Shown: positions 45,450 to 56,094 of the stretch, one piece after another | How the letters are laid out: the number at the start of each line of letters is the position of its first letter | Position numbering within the stretch: position 1 is the first letter of the stretch | Origin: Limnoperna fortunei | Lineage: Eukaryota; Mollusca; Bivalvia; Mytilida; Modiolidae | Direction: 5' to 3' | Assembly (NCBI GenBank): GCA_944474755.1 | Contig: OX104117.1 | Location: forward strand, 71,028,926-71,092,925 | DNA length: 64,000 nt | Notes under the pieces: model-generated | Database searches by the model: none | What the model saw: the letters and a program-made list of their open reading frames with translations, nothing else | What the model was told of the DNA's origin: nothing | Program-made: the position numbers and the translations under genes

Positions 45450-46149
45450 TGTTTCGTTACGCGAGGAATTCTCAGTGGAACAATTATTCAGATTATGTGA
45501 CACACAGAGAAGAAACGGATTTTGAAATTTAATGTTCAAAAAAAGGTTGATAACATCTAAATCTGTATTGCTATATTTACCCACAGATTGTAATTGCATA
45601 ACGCGGGTGACAACAACAGACAGAAGCAAAATCATCTCGCTGTCAAATGTTTGGTCTAGCGTAGTACAAGGATATCGCATCATAATTTTGGTGAGTCAAG
45701 TTACAAAATTTACATATTTGTTATTCCTAATTCCATACTTGCGGTAAACAAGATTTATCTCCCATTTGCAGAGTTATCTGTTCTTTAGAGCAGGTACTTT
45801 ATAGTACCTACTGTGGGTAAAAAGTAGTTTTTCTACAATATTTATTATTCACATATAGCAAAGCATCCGGTAAAATTTATTATGATCTGCAAACTAATTC
45901 TGCATTTTTTTTAGTTGTACTGGAAGAGTCAGTCTACAGACATTATTTTAAAAAAAATAAAAACATGATTTTTCCTTATGTGTTCAATACTAGATACCTG
46001 CTGTTATGAAATACAACTCTTGCAAATGGGAAGTAACTCTTGTATTCCGAAAATATGGAATTGTTGTTTCTACCTAATTGAGACTTAGTTAATGTATGCA
46101 ATCTATTTAACAGCTTATGCTAATACTTATTTTTAATACCAATAGTTAA
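45450..46149. other. Gene-free stretch
   Basis: No coding or repeat signal recognised beyond the overlapping opposite frames at 45441-45747, which have no motif. Confidence 0.5.
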
Positions 46150-46800
46150 AATTTGTTTGAACATTCTACATCCCGTGAAGGAGATAAGGGTATAGTTTTC
46201 GGTCCGTGTCAGTGTTACGGTGACCATTTTCAGTCACATTTTCTCAACAATGGTAAGTGATACAATAATGTAATTTTGTCAGTGACCTTGTAAGATCGTG
46301 CCATATTGTGGGATTTATTTTCAGACTTTTCCGAATTTTACTACCTCTTAAACGACATAGTCAAATTTCAGCGGTCCATTACTGTTTTTCATCAGATTTT
46401 TCTTATCAATGATCAATAAAAGAATACTGAAATTTGTAATTAGCTTTTTATGATAATGACTTATTGTGAGGTCCATTTTCAGACCTCTACCATTCAGATT
46501 TCCTGTTACCAACTTCGTCAATTTTCAGCCGACCATATCAACAATTCATTTTCCATCACATTTTTCTCACCAATAATAAATAATGCAATACTTAAATTTT
46601 GTCAGTATCCTTGTACGATCATGCCATTTTATGGTATATATTTTCAGACCTTTCAGACTCCTTCTTGTTAACCGACTAAATCAACGTGTAGCCGTCAATA
46701 TAACTAATGCATTTTCACGGTCACTTTTTTTCGGCAAAGATAAATGATACGATACTAAAATTTTATCAAACATTTTAAAAACATTATTTCTCTTTTATTT
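46150..46800 (-). repeat. ~150-165-bp tandem array, inverted copy (composite repeat, locus 2)
   Basis: The reverse complement reads TCTGAAAATAAATCCCACAA, TATGGCACGATC-TACAAG, CTGACAAAATTACATTA, TTGTATCACTTACCATTGTT and GAGAAAATGTGACTGAAAAT, matching the unit of the array at 36586-37345 step by step. Four units are discernible. The end at 46170-46210 matches the GATCGG-AAA and CCCTTAT-GGGA closing sequence of locus 1. Confidence 0.85.
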
Positions 46801-46849
46801 TTCAGAAAAATAACAACATGGATTATGCAGTGTAAAATCTTGAAGGAAC

Positions 46850-47010
46850 CTATTTGAGAAATTTCTTCTATGATTGATATAATAAAAATTACAATCAATC
46901 ATATGGGAGAAATTTCTCCCATGATTGCAATATTAAAAATTAAAATCAAACCAATGGGAGAAATGTTTTTCCATGCTTTTAATACTTCGAGTTAAAATTA
47001 TCAAACAGAT
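46850..47010 (-). repeat. ~50-bp tandem array, inverted copy (composite repeat, locus 2)
   Basis: Three units around GAGAAATTTCTTC, GGGAGAAATTTCTCCC and GGGAGAAATG at about 46857, 46906 and 46956, with TTTTAATTTTTAATATTGCA-type filler on the reverse strand. Relative to locus 1 the order of arrays (short unit, then long unit) is preserved when read on the minus strand. Confidence 0.8.
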
Positions 47011-47124
47011 TTTTGAAGTCTAGAAATTATTTGAAGACAAATAGAAGTTCAAGGGAGATAACTCCTTACTGTATTACATAGGTAAAAAAATTACACATAC
47101 CACTTGTGGAGCGAGACAATATAC

Positions 47125-47347
47125 TACGAGGGCTTATTCGTACAAAACAACATATAGAAAAAGATTCTTATTTCGTTTGAACGGTTTATAAAATCATTAC
47201 AACAATTAATTAATTTGTTTGAACGGTTAATTAAATCGTTCAATGATAATAATCGTTGTAACGATTAAATAAACTGTTCAAACGATTAAATAAACCGTTC
47301 AAACAAAATTAGATTTTTTTTTTGTTTGGCACTAATAAGCCGTCGTA
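47125..47347. mobile_element. 223-bp foldback MITE with TA flanks
   Basis: The ends are TACGAGGGCTTATT and AATAAGCCGTCGTA, inverted with one mismatch. Inside, TTTGAACGGTTTAT, ATTTGTTTGAACGGTTAATT and AAATCGTT on the left mirror AACGATTAAATAAACTGTTC and AACGATTAAATAAACCGTTC on the right, so almost the whole element folds into one hairpin with a loop at AATGATAATAAT. If TA is the duplicated target, the TIR begins CGA(G/C)GGCTTATT and a Tc1/mariner-type mover is likely. Confidence 0.7.
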
Positions 47348-47620
47348 CATTACTGGTAATGAATTTGATTCTGTTTTATAAATCAAATCCCACAAACAAA
47401 ATATACACAAATAAATGCTCTAAGTTTTTTCAAGTACACGACATAATAAAAAACAAGATAAAAATATAAAAGCGACACAATTTTGAATTGCTAAACATGT
47501 CCAACAATATCGGTCATCACGTGACTTTCGTCACCTGTACTATGATCGTTATATGGCGATGTCGATTTATACATGAATGAACGGGGTGTCATATATATCT
47601 GCAATTTGTATTAAATTTAA

Positions 47621-48035
47621 TCAGGGACAGTCTATACAGTCAGTTAGCATATCATGCATGCTAATGCTCCGGATTTTGCCCGAAACCTCCGGAATTTTTT
47701 ACCTGTGTCCGGGCTATCGGGTAGGTTTGCAATCGCCGTAATTTCTTCTTTATTTCAGGAATTATTTTAAAAATTGTTTTAAAACAGCTTTTTCTAATCC
47801 TGAATTAACAAAAACATGCGTATGCAAGCCAAAAAAAAACTCTGGAGACCCTATCAAATACCATAGAAATACTCAAAACTCGGTTTTGGCCGAGGGTCTT
47901 CGCCCCCCCCCCTTTTCCAACCAAGATTTTGCATAGGACCAACTGGGGACTTTCAGCGGTCCCCATACACCTTGCCGAAATTATCAGGAATTCTACCAAA
48001 AATATGTTGGCAAGTAAGGTATAGACTGCCCCTGA
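47621..48035. mobile_element. 415-bp TTAA-flanked MITE (piggyBac-like)
   Basis: Left: TTAA, then TCAGGGACAGTCTATAC. Right: GTATAGACTGCCCCTGA, then TTAA. The 17-base ends are inverted with a single mismatch and both abut TTAA (47617-47620 and 48036-48039). TTAA duplication points to piggyBac-type mobilisation. A C run lies at 47902-47911. The minus-strand frame at 47805-47999 is not convincing. The TIR differs from that of the element at 7129-7388, so these are separate families. Confidence 0.75.
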
Positions 48036-48039
48036 TTAA

Positions 48040-49269
48040 AACGATAACCAAACAATGTGCTGCTATCTCGTATTCTTGATTCCATTTTAAATAGATATTG
48101 AATATTGAGCAAATCACTTCCAAGTTGATTTGAAAAAAATCATATTTTTACTGAAAAATTTTATATGGATACTATTGAAAAATGTCGAAATTTATGCAAC
48201 CTAGTACCCTATTTTGTCCAACAATAACATAATAATGTTTTGCTTGCATACAAATGTGCTGCTCATGTGATTATCTTGAAATATGAGATATTGAATTCGG
48301 AAAATCACTTCCAAATTTATTTTAATTGACCAATTTGTGTAATAGTATATGATTTCGAGACAAAATGGCGATACCGGATGTGGTTTTGGCGGTAAAATTC
48401 AAAAAATATAAATATACGGGGTTTGTTTTATAATAATATTGCCGGACTTGTTATAGTAACGTTCCTTTTGTTATTTTGTATATAATATACAACACAAATA
48501 ACATCCTGCAGCAGGAATATGAAAGCCAGTACCATTCATTTAAAGGAAACCAGATGAATCAGAAACTGTGACAATACATTTTTTAATCTGAAGTAGACAC
48601 CATATCGTTCATAAATAGATGTATGTGTATCGTGTAAATTAATTATTCCCCATTACTTTTTCAACTCTGATTTAAGAAAATATTGTCGAAATTCAATGTA
48701 TAAGTTATAATTATATGAAGTATATTTACTTTGTCCATTTCATCAGATCAATTGGACTATATATGCAAGTTTGAAATGACCAACAAACTCATAAATAAAA
48801 ATAAATAAAATTACAAATGAATTTCTTATCTTCTAAGTAGGTTTTCTTAATTATTCTTTCTTGACAAAACAATTATTTTCTTCAAATTATTCACAACCTT
48901 TCTCATACAGAAAAAAATTGAAATGCCAAATTTCTACACTTTACTTTGTCATATTGTTTTGACAGGGACATCCTTGGAATCAACTTTTTGTTTGCATTTA
49001 CAATAATTGTAATCATGACTACATGCACACAATACAAAAGTAAAGCATAAAGTTGTTTCTTTTACATACTTAGGAAATAGAAATGAAAGTGTCGCCCTCT
49101 ATTATTTTGTTATCTCCTCTGTAAATATCTGGGACCAGTCAAAGGTAAATTCGAGAATCAGTTATAAAGTGTAAACAGAGTTATCTAACCTAAAAAAAAC
49201 TACTCACAAAACGCACCAAAAACTCAACCAGCCAATAGAAGTAGACAAATATCCCAAGTAACACATTTA
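48040..49269. other. Gene-free stretch
   Basis: AT-rich; nothing recognisable until the Penelope fragment begins near 49270. Confidence 0.5.
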
Positions 49270-49555
49270 CCCTTAGGAGCGGATTTACCTGCATATCCGA
49301 AAATTTAATTTATGTCATTCAGTGCAAAAGATGTTCGATGCTGTATATCGGTGAGACCTACCGTAGACTGGGTGACTGTTTTGCGGAGCACATTAGGAGT
49401 GTCCAGAAGGGTGGTGACTGTCCGGTGGGTCGCCACTTTAGACAGCTAGACCATCATATTTCGGATATGCATGTCACCTCTCTTATGGAAACTAGCATGG
49501 GGGAAAAACAACGACAATCTTTGGAACAGAGGATTATTAAGTTCCTGTGATCAAG
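49270..49555 (+). pseudogene. Penelope-like GIY-YIG endonuclease domain, fragment
   Basis: The plus strand reads SGFTCISENLIYVIQCKRCS, MLYIGETYRRLGDCFAEHIR, then DCPVGRHFRQLDHHISDM and EQRIIKFL. This is the GIY-YIG nuclease of Penelope retroelements: (L)IY at the first strand, a C-x2-C pair, YIGET with the second motif, the conserved Arg in RRLGD and a Glu further on. The RT is absent upstream, so the copy is 5'-truncated. The frame ends at 49550, with remaining coding-like text (SSHPFMMNVKNTF) after the stop. Confidence 0.88.
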
Positions 49556-50814
49556 CCATCCGTTTATGATGAATGTAAAAAACACTTTTTTATGAGTGTC
49601 CATTTTTGCTTTTTGTTTTTTTGGAATTACTAATGAATGTAATTGAGAAAGTTCAAGACCTTTTGTTGGGTCAAGTACAACAAAAAGAAATTTTTCTGGC
49701 TATGTCTATGTGTGTGACCGATCACAGCTTTCTGCCAATTGTCATTTAGTCTACTCTCTTTCCTTGTCCTATACGGATGTGTTGTTCTTTGTCTCCCTAT
49801 TTCTCGCACTGAAGAAGGTCTTTGGACCGAAAGCTCGGGCCCATCTTTATTGTTGTTTGATTTTTAATTTTTATTTTTATTTGTCTTTTCGATTTTACCT
49901 TTTAACCTTATGGCGTACATGACCTTTATTACTAGACAAATACCCCCCCCCCCCCCTTAATTTTATGTAAATTTTAAATGCGCAACACAAGTAAAAATAC
50001 TCGTAAATTAATATAGAAGTTTCTAGAACGATACTGTTCATTGTGTATAACGTCCAAATTAAATAAACTCGCTAACTTCTAGTGTTATTATAAATACTAA
50101 AATAATTAGATCAAATATTTACATTATTATTATTTGAAATGTGAGGTTTTATCTGTCAGTTGAATTTTCTCGGAGCAAATTTTTTCAAAAGTTCTGTATA
50201 TTTTTACATGTGAAATATAATGAAACTTACATAAACACAAAGACTATACCTGTTTTCAATCAGGAAACTATAAATCAAGTTTTAGTTATACTAGCCCTAG
50301 TTTCAATAAATAAAACCATGTTCACTTAAAAGTAAATCCATATTTGAGTTGACAGTATGCATTGAGCGGTAAATCAAAATTATGGAATCAAGTTAGATTT
50401 AATGGCGAAACGAGTACAATTTTACGTAATTGCAACGAATGAAAAATTCGTTTCATTAAAAACATATCCATAAGATAGATTTAAGTAGTGTCGGCCATTC
50501 AATATAATGGGAGTGAAGGAGTGTCTCAAATAAAGCTTCAAACAGGACTTAAAACATCCTCGTTATACTAAGGCAAGACAATTTTGTGAAAAGTTAGACA
50601 TTTTTTTTTAATTTAGCGTAGTTTGCATGGGTTTACAAACTTTTTTCATATCAAACTTAACTTAAACATTCCGCACGATTTCCTTGCGGAATTTGCGCAC
50701 GGGAAAACACGTTTACATATGAAACCTCGAATTTAAACTTAAAATATCAATATCTGAAAAAATACTGAAAATAAACACAAAATTTAAGGTTTCATTAAAA
50801 GAACTTCTTACGAA
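49556..50814. other. Penelope 3' region and gene-free stretch
   Basis: To about 49900 this is likely the 3' untranslated part of the Penelope fragment, including the motif at 49811-49838. A C run sits at 49945-49958. From 49960 to 50814 nothing is recognised; the 62-codon frame at 50141-50329 has no motif. Confidence 0.45.
49811..49838 (+). ncRNA. Hammerhead-ribozyme-like core of the Penelope element
   Basis: The sequence CTGAAGA, AGGTCTTTGGACC, GAAAGC contains the two conserved hammerhead boxes CUGANGA and GAAA separated by a closed stem II (GGUC/GACC around UUU). Hammerhead motifs are established in Penelope-like elements. Clear stems I and III were not found around it, so this may be a decayed ribozyme. 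Confidence 0.45.
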
Positions 50815-51420
50815 GCGCAATAAATTCTTGGAATAAATTATTAACATCAAAGTCCAGTCCCTCTCTTGATGCCTTTAAAAAACGTTTAAACTCGGACCAC
50901 ATAAGGGCACCTATATATTTTAACACAGACAATAGAAAAGAAAACAACACCTTTGTCAACTAAGGAATGAAGCTAGCAACTTAAACTACCATTTGTACCT
51001 TCATCACCTGACTGATAACCCTAACTGCCCACACTGCAGGAACTGTAATGAGGACAACTGTCACTTCTTCCTAACCTGTCCTTCATATACCGAATATAGA
51101 TGGTCACTGCAGAAAGTATGCAATGATATGAATATTAATTACAACCTGAATAATATTCTATTTGGTAATGCAACTCTTTCATATGTTGATAATGTAAAAC
51201 TACAATTGTCAGTACAGAAATATATTAAAGAGTGTAAAAGATTCTTGTAACTCAATATTTTTAATACACACATGCATGGTGGAATAAGTATGAAAACTAC
51301 TTGACACAAAAAGTATGTTACATTATTATTATTATATTCATTTTTCTTTTCTCTTTTTTTTATTTTCTTTGTATTATAATATTTCTCACTCAACTATTTT
51401 TTTCTTTCACATTCATGATA
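50815..51420 (+). mobile_element. 5'-truncated LINE tail, C-terminal RT domain
   Basis: The plus strand is open across about 50840-51249. It reads SWNKLLTSKSSPSLDAFKKR, the usual last segment of Jockey/CR1-type polyproteins, then NLNYHLYLHHLTDNPNCPHC, NCNEDNCHFFLTCPSYTEYR and QKYIKECKRFL with a stop. The CPHC-x7-H-x5-C arrangement is the Cys-His end seen also in the LINE at 28.4 kb, though the sequences differ. A T-rich 3' part follows. Only the last several hundred bases of the element were copied. Confidence 0.8.
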
Positions 51421-51439
51421 ATCTTAAAATAATATATTC

Positions 51440-52262
51440 CTATTCGGTAGATTGCCGATGTTGTACACTAGAAAGTGTAGAATCTTTAAGTACTGGTTTA
51501 AGCTATTACATACTACAAATTGTATTTTGAAGAACTGCTATCTATTTTTATATGATGAGTTACTGAGATGTCCAAATAATAAGACAAATTGGTTGTATCT
51601 TATTAAAAATGAACTTTTTAGAATAGGACTTGGTGATATTTGGTGTAAACAAGAATGTTTTATAGATCCACAAATTAGCAATTATTTTTTATTTTTAATT
51701 AAACAACGTCTATATGATTGTCAAAAACAAGAGTTGGATAGTCTGCTGAGTACCTCTAGTAGATGTTCTAATTACCAATACATGGTACATAATTTATGTC
51801 TACAATCTTACTTGTGTAAACCAATACCAGATGTTTATAAAAATGTATAACCAAGCTAAGGCTGAGTAGTCATACTCTAGCCATTGAGTGCGGACGGTTT
51901 TCTGCAATATCAAGAAACAACAGATTATGTATATTTTGTAAAAATGACATCGAGGATGAGATGCATTTTGTATTAAAATGTCCTGTGTATCAGGGGTTCA
52001 GATCATATTTTATCAAACCGTATTACTGGAAGAAACCTTCAATGTTTAAATATGTACAATTAATGAGTTCGTGTAATAGGAAAGAGTTGTGTAATTTAGG
52101 GAATTTTATATTTCGTGCTATGAAGTTACGATCTGATATGTTATAATTTACACAATGCCTTCTGCTTATTTATTATTATGTATTTACTTTGTGTTTGTAC
52201 GATCTTTACAATTTTGTAACCTATAGTTGTTATTGACTTTGGTTAATAAAGATATATATTTA
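51440..52262 (+). mobile_element. Second 5'-truncated LINE tail
   Basis: The frame at 51452-51850 reads LPMLYTRKCRIFKYWFKLLH, then NKTNWLYLIKNELFRIGLGD and KQRLYDCQKQELDSLLSTSS. After a stop and frame change the text continues with LRLSSHTLAIECGRFSAISR, LCIFCKNDIEDEMHFVLKCP and YQGFRSYF. This is the C-terminal region of another LINE family with a C-x2-C-x-H-x-C end. It closes with TTAATAAAGATATATATTT, a polyadenylation-like signal and tail, near 52240-52262. Confidence 0.8.
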
Positions 52263-53441
52263 TTCTTTTTAAAGCCCAGACTGTTAGAAGTAAACTAAAC
52301 TACAGAATAGGCAACTATTGTTGTAATAATTGTTGAATTTTCCATAAGATACATGTGTAACTCAATATTTAGTTCAAGTTTTCTTTTAATTTGCACCATT
52401 GATAATACTAGAGTTGTCTTTCTTGCTACACTATTGTTGATACATGGTATATTTTTATATTTGTTGATATATTATTCCACCTGTTGAATGTTGCCTAAAT
52501 GGAGAGGATATATATAGGCTCTGTCTGCTATCCAATCCATTTCAGATTTGTTTCTTAATAAAATATGTTTAAAACTAAAACTGAACTAAATATACAGCGT
52601 GGCAGTGACCGCATTTGGTTTGTATTTAAAGCGCGTGCTGTGTAATACCTGTTTTTTTACATATTTTATTTCTTATTTCCTAAAATGCCTGTAGCTAGAT
52701 ACGTTCTCACAATTTATTAGAATACTTTTGAATATTTCCGTAGCAAACTGAATATTTTTTTTCAGTACTAAAGGTATAATTTTTGTACAACTGATAAAGG
52801 CGAATTTATAATATTTTTCACGTTGTGTCTCTCGAACTTGAACCCATTCCATTCGTCGCGATTTTAATTCTTTAACGTTTTTGCACCGCGGATGAATCAT
52901 TTTCCATTTACCTATGATTTAGCCCTGACACGATGTATTTTCGAGACGAAAAATCGTGTTGTAAGTATTTATTTTCCGTGCTGGTCTGACGGAAAATTAA
53001 AAAAAAACAAAAAAACAAAAAAAAAAAACAACAACCAAAATAAAAAAAAACAAAAAAAAAAAAACAAAAACAAATTAAATTAAATCACCTTCCTTCTTTT
53101 TCATTTCTTTTTTACGCTCTCTTTCTTACTCTTTTATTTCTGTCAATAGTCTTTCTTTTTCTCTCTGTTTCTTTACTTCCTTCGAATCCTCTCCTTTTTT
53201 AAAAAGTTTATCAATTTTTTGTTGCAGCACAAATAAATATCCAAGCAATTCCTCATTCGCATCATCCGGTAGCTCGAATAACAGAAAACAACCGAAAACA
53301 AGAGGAATAACCGAAAACAATAAAAAAGTGACCGAAAAACACATTAAAATTAATGTTTTTTGTTCAAAACTGTATGTTTAACGTAATAGAAACGCTATGC
53401 AAAAAGTTTTATGCAAAAATATTAATGTATGACAAAGTTAT
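52263..53441. other. Gene-free stretch with A-rich tract
   Basis: A purine-rich A/C microsatellite occupies about 52997-53081. Minus-strand frames at 52673-52900 and 53126-53344 (the latter with a hydrophobic start and a lysine-rich coil) are not recognised, and the second is inflated by low-complexity sequence. Confidence 0.4.
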
Positions 53442-53465
53442 TACCGTCTCCCATGGGAGACGGTA
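53442..53465. repeat. 24-bp perfect palindrome
   Basis: TACCGTCTCCCA followed by its exact complement TGGGAGACGGTA. It shares the core CCGTCTC-N-CATG-N-GAGACGG with the palindrome at 5465-5486; only the two bases flanking CATG differ within the core. Confidence 0.9.
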
Positions 53466-53631
53466 TACATAGTCAAATGACGATCAGTCTTCGGAGTAAA
53501 TGACTCTCTGTTACTTGATTGGATGGTTAACTAAATCTATAAATATTTTTCTCATTTCATTGGTTTACGTCAGGATCGCACTAGTATGTGTACTGAAATT
53601 TCGACATTTTCTTAGGTCGAATCGGGGTTGT

Positions 53632-53993
53632 AATCAGTATTTTAGTGTAGTAATGTAACGTTCCACATATTGACTTCTATTTCATTCAATGCATTGGTCA
53701 GTGAACAATTATAAAGTAAACATCCAAAATCTCCCTAAAGTAAACATCCAAAATCTCCCTACTTTATAAAGCTGTTTTTGGAAAAAAATATATGTTCTAT
53801 ATCTTTATTTTCGTTAATCAGTATTTTAGTGTAGTAATGTTATGTTCCACATATTAACTTCTATTTCATTCAATGCATTGGTCAGTGAACAATTATATAT
53901 AAGGTAAACATTGTACCAAAATCTCCCTACTTTTTAAAGCTGTTTGGGTTAGGAAAAAATTATATGTTCTGTATATTTATTTTCGTTCTGATA
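53632..53993. repeat. 184-bp tandem duplication
   Basis: AATCAGTATTTTAGTGTAGT begins at 53632 and again at 53816. Both units run through CATTCAATGCATTGGTCAGT, AAAATCTCCCTACTTT and a TTTATTTTCGTT end. Unit 1 has in addition a 22-base internal doubling of TAAACATCCAAAATCTCCCT. Confidence 0.9.
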
Positions 53994-54828
53994 TTGATGC
54001 AAATTTAACAAAACATATTTTTACCGCTAATTTTGAACATTGTTGTTTAGGGATTCAACTTTTGTTTAATTATTTTCTAAAAAGCACGTGTGAAGTGACG
54101 ACAGGCATTTAAATCTCTCAAGCACAATTGGATAATATTTAAATTCTTTATTCAGCCCAATTAAAGGGGCCCATTGAGGGCATATAAATCACACATATAA
54201 ACAAACAAGACAGGTTTTACATTGATTTTGTTGATTGGATATACATACAAATAGGTTAGCGTAAACAATGTCCTTACAAGGTACATGTACATTTTTACCT
54301 ATCTTACATATAAATTACAAAAAAACAGATACTTTAATAAATCCATAAAATTTGTAATGCAGCTAAGAGACGGTTAGCTTTTTAGAAAAGCTAAACTTGT
54401 AGCACTTTTTCCTTCATGCCATACAAATACGATAATATACGTTTATTCAATATGGCGACTGAATATCACGTGATTCGATCAAAGTACTGGAAATGCTGTA
54501 ATTAGGCGTGAAATATTGGCTGCATGGTGATAATTGATAATTATGGCTTTAAATTTTACATTATGACTATTGACTTGATTGCAGATATCAGTATTTACTC
54601 TGTACCAATGTAACTTTGGCTTTATGAAAATAAAGATATAATAATACAAGAATAGAATAAATTATGTATCAAACATATATTTTGTTTTATTTTGTCCATT
54701 TACTTTTGTTCCTTATAATTAAACATACATGTTAAGGTACATTCATACAACGTATATAAATCAGGATGGGATTACAGATGGACAGCATAACAATACATGC
54801 ATTTTAGAGAACATTATTTAAAGTCTGT
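53994..54828. other. Gene-free stretch
   Basis: No coding or repeat structure recognised. Confidence 0.5.
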
Positions 54829-55254
54829 TCAAATAGTTGACAAACCAACTGAGACCTTTGCGGATCGCTCGCAACATAGCGATGTAGCCGGCATCACTGA
54901 AGTGGACTTTGTCGTCGCCTTCGCATCCGCCGTGGTAAATGAATTCATTCCTCCGACATCAGCCGAATGTAATTCCGAATCCTCGATCTCTTCACCGCTC
55001 CGACTGTTCCTATTCTCCTGCTTACTTTTCCTTAACTTCGCCTTTCCATCCTTCTCCTTTCTATCTCCTTTCAATTGCTCTGCAGACTGGTCCTGTATAA
55101 TATCAGTTTTAACTGGCCTCTGTTTTAATGTCAAAAGTATCATCTCCGTTATGCAGTTTTTTACAAGAAGTTTCTCTTCGATATCTAAGCGCCATTCTGG
55201 TGTTATAAAATCCACAATAAATAATAAAAAATATCGATCGATCCAACTTTTCAA
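54829..55254 (-). CDS. Unrecognised charged ORF, possible exon
   Basis: A 141-codon minus-strand frame in locally GC-richer sequence. Residues 1-50 are mixed hydrophobic (RYFLLFIVDFITPEWRLD). Residues about 60-90 are strongly charged (GDRKEKDGKAKLRKSKQENR), then comes an acidic/serine part. There is no ATG at the 5' end of the frame as listed. The opposite strand is also open for 154 codons, with a biased leucine/serine/phenylalanine composition that looks like the shadow. No family is recognised; this could be an exon or chance. Confidence 0.2.
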   Translation of the reverse strand: MKSWIDRYFLLFIVDFITPEWRLDIEEKLLVKNCITEMILLTLKQRPVKTDIIQDQSAEQLKGDRKEKDGKAKLRKSKQENRNSRSGEEIEDSELHSADVGGMNSFTTADAKATTKSTSVMPATSLCCERSAKVSVGLSTI

Positions 55255-56094
55255 AAATTAACATAATTCACGCGCAATTAATGACTGTGTAATCATTACA
55301 CATAAGAATGATCAGTTCTTATTGTGCATCAAAATATATATTAATCTAAACAAATTAACCAATTAAACAATACTATTATTAGAAGTTTAGAACTTTAGTT
55401 AAGTAACCGAGAATTGATGAAATCATGAATATTAATGAATAGCCCTCGTTGTCACAGTTAAATATTTTTACTTTTAAAAATATATAAAGTTCATATAACC
55501 TCGTTTATCTTTTTTAAGAACAATACTGCTTGCTAACTCAATAATCATTTTTAATAAGTACTATTACATCGAATCAGTTTCAAAATTACATTCATTTTAG
55601 ACTCTTTAGACATTCTGATTTAAAATTGGAAAAAAAAATATATTATTATGTTCAGTTCAGTTCGGTTCAGTTATCGATCTTCTTCCAAATTTAGGCACAC
55701 CTCCAGTATTAATATCCTCTGGAGTCAGGAAAGAAATATCCTCCACCACTAGATTATTTGCACACGAATAGTTTTAGTAATTAAACAAGTGTCATTAAAT
55801 TTACAGTGCAGATTTTAAAGATATTGCGTATTTTATCCTGTTTATATTTAAAATCTAAAATAACATCTTAGAAGAGTACTCTCAATCTCTAGCTCATCCT
55901 ACAGTATGACCATTATCTAATTAGTTCATATCCCTAATAATGCATATCTTCTCTGATGCAGTCTATTATAACAATGTCCTACATACGGTTCCTTTTGATA
56001 AGAAATATCATCATTGAGAAAACGTTCGGAATCTACCTCGGTTGTCTTCCGTTACACATGAGTAAAATTATCATCCAATGAAATCATTGGAATT
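55255..56094. other. Gene-free stretch
   Basis: AT-rich; a CAGTTCGGTTCAGTT microsatellite-like patch at about 55650-55672. Nothing else. Confidence 0.5.

Noticed and set aside
53126..53344. 72-codon minus-strand ORF with a hydrophobic start and lysine-rich coil
   Set aside because: Much of it comes from low-complexity T/C-rich sequence; no family is recognised.
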